From NCBI RefSeq assembly GCF_000165395.2, contig NW_026261572.1:372001-436000 (forward strand): DNA of 64,000 nucleotides. Reading direction: 5' to 3'. A program made the position numbers and the translations under genes. Numbering within the stretch: the stretch's first letter is position 1; each line of letters opens with the position of its first letter. The DNA comes from Babesia bovis T2Bo (taxonomy: Eukaryota > Apicomplexa > Aconoidasida > Piroplasmida > Babesiidae). The notes under the pieces were generated by a model that saw only the letters and a program-made list of their open reading frames with translations, ran no database searches and had not been told where the DNA came from. Positions 8,598 to 18,400 of this stretch are shown piece by piece.

Positions 8598-11366
8598 TTA
8601 ACCAGTGCTAGAAGCAAGTTTTTTCTTAAACTGTTCATACCTTTTAATGTCCTCCTTGCGGACGGACTTCCTGGCATTGGCCATGGCAACCCTGAAGTGC
8701 TCGTTAGTTATATACGGCACCGGGTCCTCCTCACCCTCCTTTAAACGGCGGCCTCGCTTAATCTCGTGCTCAATGCTCTCCCTGATGGCCTCCCTGGCGG
8801 CCCTGTGGCATATTTCCGCAATGTCCGCTCCAGAGTACCCCTCCAGTTCCTCTGCCATCCTGCGTATGTTGACGTCGGGGGCCAACGGCGAGTTCTTCAA
8901 AGCGGCCTTGAAGATACTTTCTCTACTCTTCAAATCGGGTAGCGATATGTAAATCAGCTGGTCGAGCCTCCCAGGCCTGCAAATAGCCGGGTCCAATATA
9001 TCTGGTCTATTAGTAGCCGCGATAATGAATATAGGCTTCTTTACATTCACACCATCGATTTCCGTGAGAATCTGGTTAATCACACGATCTGCAGCCTCGG
9101 AGCCGCTGCTGCTGCCTCCACCGGGACCGCCCCTAGTCTTAGCTATGGAGTCGATCTCATCGAAAAAGAGTATACACGGCGCAGCAGCGCGAGCCTTGTC
9201 AAACAGTTCACGTACATTCGCTTCGGACTCACCAAACCACATGGTCAGTAGTTCGGGACCCTTGATTGATATGAAGTTGGCATTGCATTCATGTGCTATT
9301 GCTTTGGCCAACAAAGTCTTACCACAGCCTGGAGGGCCGTAGAACAATACACCTTTACTAGAAGCTTGACCGAATTTACGGAATTTCTCAGGGTGCTCAA
9401 CGGGATACTGGACTGTCTCGATGAGTTCCTTTTTGACGTCCTCAAGACCCCCTATATCCTCCCAGGTAGTCTCCGGAATTTGTACACGGCGTTCCCGGAG
9501 GGTCGATGGGTTGCATATGCGCAAGGCCTCCGCGAAATGGCGATTTTGAATAACTAGCTTGTTGAGGACCTCAGGAGATACCTTGTCCTCAAACTGGAGC
9601 ATGTCCATAGAAGCTAAATTTTCACGAATGCAGCACATGGCAGCCTCAAAGCAGAGTTGTGCTATGTCGGCACCAACATAGCCATGGCACTCGCCTGCGA
9701 TTTTCTTCAGGGATATATCAGGACTTAAGCGCATACCGCGAGTTTTTATCTTTAGTATTTCATACCGCTCCTCCTCGTCGCAGGCGGCTATCTCAATCTC
9801 ACGATCAAACCTGCCGAACCTGCGCAACGCGGTGTCTATCGAATTAATGCGATTCGTAGCTGCCAGCACAACTACGTTCTTACTGGGTTCAATGCCATCC
9901 ATCAGCGTTAGAAGCTGGCTGACGATACGTCGCTCCAGCTCGCTAGGACTCTTCTCACGCTTAGTTGCTATCGAGTCTATCTCGTCAATGAATATAATTG
10001 CGGGCGAGTTTTTCGAAGCTTTCTCAAATGCACGGCGCAATTTGGCCTCCGACTCGCCAACGTGCTTTGACATGATCTCTGGACCGTTGATAACAACACA
10101 GTGGGCACCGGTCTCTGAAGCTATTGCCCTGGCAATCAGGGTCTTACCAGTACCCGGAGGGCCATGCAGTATCACACCCTTAGGAGGTGATATGCCAACA
10201 GCCTTGTACACCTCAGGGTGTAACAGCGGCAGCTCTATGAGCTCCCTAATCTTGGATAGCTGCTTGTCCATACCACCAATCTCGTCATAACCGAGTTCAC
10301 CATAAGATGCGTCATGCTGTTCACGAGTTAAGGAAGGACCGCTGCAGTCAAGGACACTCTCACCGGATATCAATCCAGATTCAACGTCCATTATACCCCG
10401 GTAGTCGTCTTTATAGGATTTAATAGACATGATCTTTAACTCAACAACGAAGCTGTTGGTCTCGTTGTGGTCGTTAGGGAGCAACACGAGCGACGATTTT
10501 GTGGAGTCCTGGAACTTCAACTGCAGGGTCATGTGGTCACCCAGTCGAACAGGACGCCTGCGTCCCAATGCTATCTCGCGACTGAAGAAGTCAAGAATTA
10601 CCTTCATTAGCATCTTGGGGAACGTGTGCCGCAGAGTCTGCGGCATCTGAGCTAGTATCGGCCCGACACTGTCCTCAAATGGCATTAGCTTTACCAATTT
10701 GGCAGGTGGGATATCAGAAATGAGATCTATGGACATGACGTCGCCAGTACGCAGCTTCAGGTTACGACGGGTGTCAGAATGTATAAGAACTTGGTTGTCA
10801 GTTATGTTAGGGTCTATGCCCACTACACATACCGTGTCACAGCGTTTCTTACCACGGACACGGACTAAGTTGCCCTCTGCAACACCCAGTTTGTTAGCAG
10901 GTTCCTTGCCCATGCGTATTTCTATGCTGCTGTTACCATCAAACACACCGGATAATACAAATAGGTTAGGTATCAGACCTTCCAATATCCTCTGACTGGG
11001 TCCCTTGCTAATACGCTCTACGGTATCGCTTTCAGGTAATGTCGGCTCGGAGCTGTCCTCATGGCTATGCGGATTCCCTCCAGATGGTAAATCATCCTTC
11101 TTCTTGGACCAAGGCCACCCGCTGAAGCCTTCCTTAACTGATTTTGAGTCCTTATCTGGTCCGGAGTTACCCCCGCTACCGAAAGGTATCAGTGCCAGCG
11201 ACCACGAACTAGTGCCATATTTAGACACATGACAGGGCGCACTTGACGGCAAAAGATTGACCTTCTGTCGAGGTCCAGATCTAACATCGAGCGCTAATAT
11301 AGAACTCAGACACAGAAAATATAGCAACAAGAAATACCTTGATAAATTATTACGATAACTCGGCAT
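8598..11366 (-). CDS. CDC48ap: apicoplast-type Cdc48/p97 AAA+ ATPase
   Basis: Single exon, 922 aa, ATG at 11366-11364. It has two AAA+ modules: D1 Walker A GPPGTGKT at ~402-409 with FIDEID at ~459, and D2 Walker A GPPGCGKT at ~677-684 with FFDEID. A Cdc48 N domain (~110-330) precedes them. The first ~25 residues are a hydrophobic signal peptide (YFLLLYFLCLSSILAL), followed by ~90 residues rich in Ser, Gly, Lys and Pro that look like a transit peptide. A signal plus transit leader on a Cdc48 is the mark of the apicoplast copy in apicomplexans. That copy is part of the ERAD-derived translocon (SELMA) that moves proteins across the second outermost plastid membrane. Localisation is inferred from the leader; enzyme identity is certain. 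The C-terminus lacks the usual acidic p97 tail. Confidence 0.92.
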   Translation of the reverse strand: MPSYRNNLSRYFLLLYFLCLSSILALDVRSGPRQKVNLLPSSAPCHVSKYGTSSWSLALIPFGSGGNSGPDKDSKSVKEGFSGWPWSKKKDDLPSGGNPHSHEDSSEPTLPESDTVERISKGPSQRILEGLIPNLFVLSGVFDGNSSIEIRMGKEPANKLGVAEGNLVRVRGKKRCDTVCVVGIDPNITDNQVLIHSDTRRNLKLRTGDVMSIDLISDIPPAKLVKLMPFEDSVGPILAQMPQTLRHTFPKMLMKVILDFFSREIALGRRRPVRLGDHMTLQLKFQDSTKSSLVLLPNDHNETNSFVVELKIMSIKSYKDDYRGIMDVESGLISGESVLDCSGPSLTREQHDASYGELGYDEIGGMDKQLSKIRELIELPLLHPEVYKAVGISPPKGVILHGPPGTGKTLIARAIASETGAHCVVINGPEIMSKHVGESEAKLRRAFEKASKNSPAIIFIDEIDSIATKREKSPSELERRIVSQLLTLMDGIEPSKNVVVLAATNRINSIDTALRRFGRFDREIEIAACDEEERYEILKIKTRGMRLSPDISLKKIAGECHGYVGADIAQLCFEAAMCCIRENLASMDMLQFEDKVSPEVLNKLVIQNRHFAEALRICNPSTLRERRVQIPETTWEDIGGLEDVKKELIETVQYPVEHPEKFRKFGQASSKGVLFYGPPGCGKTLLAKAIAHECNANFISIKGPELLTMWFGESEANVRELFDKARAAAPCILFFDEIDSIAKTRGGPGGGSSSGSEAADRVINQILTEIDGVNVKKPIFIIAATNRPDILDPAICRPGRLDQLIYISLPDLKSRESIFKAALKNSPLAPDVNIRRMAEELEGYSGADIAEICHRAAREAIRESIEHEIKRGRRLKEGEEDPVPYITNEHFRVAMANARKSVRKEDIKRYEQFKKKLASSTG

Positions 11367-12332
11367 TCTAATGTAATGGCCAGACTACACCTTTTGAACT
11401 CGAGTCATCTCAACGCCTTCCTCCTTCCATGCATACTGCAGTCAAATTGTTAATATATTGTCTATCAAAGAGATAAGTATTAATAAACAAAAAGTGTGTG
11501 GAAGGATGTAAAATCATGTTCCCAACCCGCCTTCTTCTAATGGGAACAACGGCAACAGTAATATGAATAACACTACGAAATAAAGTGTCTATTGATATAT
11601 TTGCAAACTATATTTTACTAGACAGTGTTTTATAGAAAATAGTGATATAATAACACGTAAAGAGCTTGATGACGTGACTGTGTTATACCGTGGTATATAG
11701 AACACCCATGGGTAGAATTCAGCAGATCTTCTATTGTGGAAATGTATTAATACATTACACATGATTAATTACTATTGAATCTGTACGGTAAATAGCATGG
11801 ATATGTTTTATCGATATAGTATACCAGTTCGATGGCATCCATGTTCCAGTTAATTCACAGGTCCAGAGGAGTGAATAGTATTAGATACCTGTTTATTATA
11901 CGCTATATACCACCTTGAAAAGGGATGTGTTAGTTATTAGTTCCACCGCGTCAATGTGTAGCTAACAGGTACCTCTAAACACTGATGGGCGATATAGCAC
12001 ACAGTTAGTGAAGCGTATAGCGCCAGAATATCCGTATAGACAACGGGAATATCTAAACGACGTCATAGTTAACAGTGCCCGGATCAGTAGCGATGTTAAG
12101 ATACAAAATAAATACACATGTTCAATATTGCAACGTAAAATAGAATTATATGTGTTCGAGTAACTGTGTGTGCTATAGTATATAGAATGGAGCTTGTATG
12201 CCTACACATGGAATGTGTAGCATAACGTCCAACACACACATGTGTGATGTGGCCACTGTATTGAGTAAATGGTTACATTAGTCCCTTCTCTCAGTGTGTA
12301 TCTATATTCCGCGTTCAAATGAAGTTGTAGAA
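11367..12332. other. 966-bp divergent intergenic region
   Basis: This AT-rich stretch lies between the starts of CDC48ap and PMS2. No ORF of note. It contains a perfect 8-bp hairpin with a 3-base loop (12202-12209 with 12213-12220, arms CTACACAT/ATGTGTAG) and a 12-base palindrome CACACATGTGTG at 12235-12246, about 90-130 bases before the PMS2 ATG. These may be regulatory DNA sites or RNA hairpins in a leader. Confidence 0.5.
12202..12246. promoter_or_regulatory. hairpin and palindrome upstream of PMS2
   Basis: CTACACAT, a GGA loop, then ATGTGTAG form a perfect inverted repeat at 12202-12220. Fifteen bases on, CACACATGTGTG is a perfect palindrome (12235-12246). Both contain a TGTG core. The short distance to the start codon suggests a binding site for a dimeric factor, but this is inference from symmetry only. 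Confidence 0.3.
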
Positions 12333-15228
12333 ATGAGTATTGTTGGCCTATCAGCCGATCGCAGCGCGAGCCATCGCAGCCTTCAGGTCATATCCGAAGT
12401 TAAGTGCGTAGTACGCGAGCTGGTGGAGAATGCAATCGACGCCGGAGCCACTGATATCGGTACGTCATACAATGCGCTATTTATCCTGGACAGTGATTAA
12501 ACTTGTTGACCAGGGGCTTACATCCATCTCGGTCTCAGATAACGCAAGTGGTATAGAAGCATTTAACTTCGAACAGCTAGGTATGATACAACCCATCTTC
12601 TGTTGATACCATCCCAGCAAAACGGAGCTCAACGTCAAAGATCAAGCAGTTCGAGGATATTTTCACCTCACTCAGCAGCCATGGTTTCAGGGTATGTCTT
12701 AGTGAATTTCTATGTTGAACGCTATCAGGGCGAAGCTCTAAACTCAATTGCTAATGTCAGTACCCTTGAAGTGGAGACACGAGTTGCTAAGGAAGAAGTT
12801 GGATGGTACCTTAAATTTGATAGAGATGGGTCACTGATAGAGAAAACGCCAATAGCTAAAAAGGTAATTCGGTTTTACGTGGAATATATTTTCTAGGTCG
12901 GAACCGTAGTGACATCCTCGAAGCTGTTTGAACCATACCCGGTGCGCCGTAACCTGCTGATCAAGGGTGCTAAGTCGCAAGCTACAGGGGCAGTAGGAAT
13001 TGTACAACAATATGCACTGATTTACCCAGAAATACGGTTCTTACTAACTAACATGTCGTCCACTAACCACCAGATAAGCAGTCTATTCTCTAGTACGGGT
13101 ACTTCCAAGAGCATACGTGAGGTGTCTGGCGAGATTTTCGGGAGCAATTTTATAAAGAACGTACTGGATATCAAGCTTACACGTGATACCTGGAGCGTAG
13201 AAGGTATTATTAGCACGCCACAAACAGGAAGGCAGAATAACGATATACAGATCCTATTTATCAACAGGAGGCCAGTAGACGGTATGAAGAAGCTTAAACG
13301 GTGCATAAAGGATGTACACAAGCAGTTCTCCAGCAAATATAACGTAGCATACGTCCTGAATATAAATATAGATTCCAAGCATGTAGACGTGAATTTAGCC
13401 CCGGATAAACGACGGTTGTTCCTTATGCAGGAGGATACTATAACACGCCAGCTCAAGGAAGGTATACTTGAGCTTTACATGATGCGCATGGCCAAGGATT
13501 CTATAACCAATGACCCATTAAGGATGAAGCAGTTGCAATTTAGTCGGTCTTCCACTGCATCCAGTCCCGATATGCAGTCCTCAAGGACCGAGAGTACTGA
13601 TTCATTTGTGTTTTGTCCAGGCAATGAAGTGAATGGTGACCATAGGGATCCTGGACCACGAGGGAATGCAAAGTGCAAGCAGAGGTCACTGCAATCGTTC
13701 ATGGTTACATCAACTAGGGACAACAGTGTATTGAAAAATAGTAACACTATAGACCAATGGTTTGCAGACGACCACAAGGTAAAAGCGGTAGTTAATAGGA
13801 TGCCCAGTTCAAGCCGTGCTGAAACAGCGGATAGCAGTAGTGTGTCAACACTAAGCATACACGAAGAAGTGTTGGACGCATATGCCATGTCCATGGTATG
13901 CACGCAACAATCGTTGACTACAGTATATAACTCAAGTAACGATATGAACATCGCAAAGGATAGTACGGATAGTGGTGGGATAGATATTACTGAATTGACC
14001 TACAACACCGATCGCATTGTAAAACAGGAGCCGCTGGCCCATACACCACGCGATGTGGATACACCTGATCCGCAGTTCAATGGCGACTCGAACTCTTCCA
14101 CCACCCTGGAGTACAACTCCACTCCAGAAGAGGATGGAGTGCCCATTAAACTGGATCCACACCTCAGTGTTGTAAAACAGGAAGTTGTGGCCCGAGATAG
14201 CCTAACAGATGCCCAGGAAATTGCAAGTACACAATCAAACGTAGATAGACCTAGCCCAAGGACGGAAGATGCAGTCAATAGTGACACTGCACAAACAAAT
14301 GAGGTACTCAACCTAAAGCTACAAAGAGTATATGATGACAATTTCCGGAAGTCTGAAGTATATCGCATGTTCGGTTCATCTAGTGAACCGGGATTCCATC
14401 CAATAGATACCGAAACCATAGACCCAAAGATATTCCTAAGGATGCAAGTATGCGGACAGTTTAATAACGGGTTCATAATAGCAAAGCTCGAGAGTAAATA
14501 TAGCGAGAGTAACAAAGTTAAGTATGCGGTGTATCTAATAGATCCACATGCTGCCGACGAGAAGACCAAGTAGGTTTGTGATCCTAGTCATAGCATGAAA
14601 CAGATTTGAAAAATACAACTCAAGTGTGAAAATACAACGGCAACCCCTAGTGTGTGAAAGAAAAGTAGATTTATCGCCATTTCATCAACAGGTAGCTCCT
14701 GCTTATCATGAGCATACGCGTTACAGGTAGTACAGGCCAACCTGGATCTGCTATATGAAAATGGATTTGCCGCCACAGTAGTGCGCCAAGTTGTTAACGA
14801 TGAAGGTGGTTATAATCGAGAACCTGGTATATACCTAAGCTCATTCCCACAGGTTTTAGGACAAATACTAGGTGAAGAGGATTTTGTGTCATTTGTACAT
14901 GACTTGGCACAAAGTGGAAGTTCGTCACAGCCGGATCCAACAAATACTAGCGCCTCCCAGGTGCTTTGGGGAGCTAATACGATACTACCAAGACCAAAAC
15001 GAATATGGAACATATTGGCAAACAGGTATGTCTATGATATAGAAAGTAACTGGTCCCAGAGCTTGTAAGGACGCTGTCAAGCTAGGAGATCCACTGACAA
15101 TGAAGCAGATGATAGTAATCAAGGATAGACTTGCAGGACTCGTGCATCCGTGGAATTGCCCTCATGGAAGGCCTACAATGAAGTGCTTGATTACCACCGA
15201 GCAAATTAACAGCATTATCACCCAGTAA
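12333..15228 (+). CDS. PMS2: DNA mismatch repair MutL homologue, PMS2 type
   Basis: Eight exons: 12333-12459, 12494-12580, 12618-12691, 12729-12863, 12897-14569, 14604-14691, 14727-15025 and 15060-15228. The seven introns are 33-37 nt; phases join to 883 aa. The N-terminal GHKL ATPase shows ELVENAIDAGAT, SDNASGI, GEALNSI and the LFEPYPVR block of MutL proteins. A long, poorly conserved acidic linker (~360-640) follows. The C-terminal endonuclease metal motif reads DPHAADEKTKFE from residue 690, matching D-x-H-A-x2-E-x4-E, with Pro where Gln or Met is usual. Further on are ACKDAVK and the CPHGRPTM motif that separates PMS2 from MLH1. It should pair with MLH1 in the nucleus and nick the strand to be repaired. 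Assignment is strong; exact linker boundaries follow the reading frame. Confidence 0.93.
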
Positions 15229-15485
15229 TCAGCAGCCAGGCCTTTGGTAATATTACCGAAGCACTTATATCTCACGTATCATTGATTACTGGAAAAGTGT
15301 GTAATGTGCAAGAGTGTGTTTCATGAACAGTGGCTGACGAGCCCACTGCACGATACACCCATGCTCTTTATAGACAACGTCACATAAATATACACTGTCA
15401 ATATTTTACTACATTTCCTTGCGCCATGTGCGCGAATACGCTCTGATTCCGTTTTTTTTCGCCGCAGTTAGGCAACTGATAAACA

Positions 15486-18400
15486 ATGGTCGATCCAGGA
15501 CCGCCAAACTGGCTCTACGAATTCAGGCAGTGCGTTTCATCAACCGAAGATGCCCTGGAATGCGCGAAGCTGGCTGCTTCGTACAATCCGCACAGCCAGC
15601 GTCTGGAGAATGTAGACCTAACCGAAAGGTATCATGGTGACTCTTCTGACAGCGATACCACTGATTGCAGTGATGTAACACTGGGAACAGTGTCAGATGT
15701 GTACATGTGTGGATATTCCGCCTTCATAAAGAGCCGTGATGTCCAACTGGACCTTGCTAAAGTCTACCTGCTTATATCCAAGGCTTTGAAGTCGTCCAGG
15801 GGACTACAGCCAAATGATAATGCAGTATGGCACACCAAAAGGTATTTGACACCCCTAATGAGCCGTTTCAAGAGCTATGTAGTGATTTGCATTAAGTTGT
15901 CCGAGGCAGCTACTTTCGACGACGATACCCAAGATGCTAACGAGGACACCATGTCGTCCTTCGGTGGACTCCGTAAGCCTATGCGGAAAACGGAAACCCA
16001 CTTCAAGCTGGATCCCGCGGAATATCGTACCATCACTGATCCATCAGAACACTTACATGAGGGCATAACATCGGAAAATGGAAGTAACTCAATGACAATG
16101 CTGAGCTGGCCGTTCTATAGAGATGCGAATTGCAGCGATATGTTTAAACTGCTGTGCTACACATTGATGGTGGGTAACTTCGAAGCATTCAGCATCATCC
16201 TGGAAAACCATGAACCATGTATCATGAAGCACATCGAGAGCCACTGGTCAGTGCTGTTGAGTTACATACCCATATGCTGTGACTACGCTAAATGCCGCAA
16301 TGTAGTTGAGAAGGTCTTCAGACTCTCGAATGGCTGCTTAGAAGATAGTTACATTAAATTATTTGATTGGATAGTATGGAGACTGCATATTATACTGAAG
16401 TCGACGAAGTGCTCCTTCTACTTGTCGTACAAGTATCTAAAGACCATGGCACTGCTGTTGTGCAGTGGGTCGACGAAGTCACCAGCCGTGGTATGCAGGC
16501 AACATTTTTTGGAGTCCCTAACAGCGATAATGAAGCAGCATATGATAATTAACAATTACAAAACAAGCTATGCTACCGGGGTACAGGAATTGGAGTCCTC
16601 CAAACACATACCCCTTACGGAGTACCTACAACTGAGAGCCAGTGAAAAGTTACAGCTGTTCTGTGATTGTATCGACATACCGAGCGCGAAAAACGTGGAT
16701 TGCTCATGCGATGAGGTTTATAAGGATAAATACGGTATATACCCATCATGTCTCTATTGCAAGACACTAGATGGTGTAGTAACCCTGAGCAAATTCTTCC
16801 GATGGATCAAGACGGTACGATGTGACATTGATTTGACAAATCAATACTGTGACTACAATACAGAATTTGCAAGGTTTTTCGACTCTATCAAGCATTGTGC
16901 CTATGCATCCATAGATGATTACATGGAGAATATATACAGTACCCTAGATGAATGCGCTAATTCTGGGATATTCGAGACTATATACGTACTAACCAAGTCT
17001 ATTATAGGTACCCAGTTGCGTAACAGGGCCCAAACTATCGTATTCAGGGTACTGTTCAGCCGGAGATTTAGCTATAACATGCTGGGGAACTATTTTATGT
17101 ATAAGTCCATATATATGTTAATAGAAGACTTAACAGAAGATGGTGAACTTGACATTACTGACCTTGGCGACTCACACCTAAATGCTTTGTGCACGGGTTA
17201 TACACCCTCGGATAAACACCACCAAAACCCAAAGTATGCACATTTTCTAAAGTCATGGGAAAAGGCAAATGGGAAATTGACATACCAGCTTGTTCGGGAT
17301 GTCATAACATGCGAACTTAACTTCGCGGAGTCATTGCTTAACATATTCTCACTGGTCCAGTTGCCACTGGGTAATAAGATTTTCTATGTCGATGTTGGCG
17401 AGATCACTAATGCACTATACGATAGTGATACTGCCCTAATGCTCATGCAGCGCATATTGGTGTACATCATGGACCACCAACTGACCATCGAGGACTTCCG
17501 CAACGCTTTGTATTCACTCACAGATGTCGTGTCATACATAAATGACGTATCCATCCAAGAGGTATACACAATGTTCTTTTATACCATCGCCACGAGTTGC
17601 AACCATGTAGGATACCTAGAGGCGTTGTGCGACGTGTGGTTTGCGTCACACAACAAGGGAATAGCGGGCATTGGGTTGTTTTTACGTGAAGCTTTGCTTG
17701 CAGCGAAAGCAACGGTCTACCTCTTGAGCAACCAGCATTACGTGAATCCTACCCTCATGAGAATGGTAACTGATATAATGCATAACATTCATGTGTCTCT
17801 ACCAGATCGACTGTGCTTCAAGCATAGGGTACATGGAAACTCAATGGATATACATGATGTAATAGGGACCTTTCTGGACTTCTTAGGCATAGATTGGGAT
17901 GGACAGAGTCTGGACAAGGGGATGAATATACTATCCATGCTAGATAACGCCAATAACTCTAATTATATACCAGACCAGGATGTGATCATAGCTGATATCA
18001 AGACCTTGGGGCTATTGCAACGCATGTCCACAGTGTTGATCGATCTCGACTGTGATATGAATAGCTTAGAAACACGGCTAGGCACACTGTGCAATAGTTT
18101 GTATCACTGCAAAACTAGGATTGTACAGGATGCTTTTGGCAATTTAGCGTCCATATTGATCACGAAGGCAGATGCCGCAGTACCCAACAGCGAGGCTTAC
18201 TGGGAGTTTACCATCTTTGCAGCTATCCTGTGCACTAGCGTACCACAGGATATCGAACCAAGTGATAATGACGCAAAGGACCTGGGTCATGTTATCCAGT
18301 TGATAAAGACGTCGGGAACTATAGTATTGCCAAAGCATTTACGTCAAGGAGTTAGTGAGATCCTGGAGGTGTTGCGTTGCCTAGTGCATGATGGGCAGCA

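Noticed and set aside
8605..11232. Series of plus-strand ORFs, up to 152 codons
   Set aside because: They run antisense to the two AAA+ modules of Cdc48; biased codon use creates open antisense frames.
14000..14569. 189-codon minus-strand ORF
   Set aside because: It is antisense to the low-complexity PMS2 linker and nuclease domain, which has clear family motifs.
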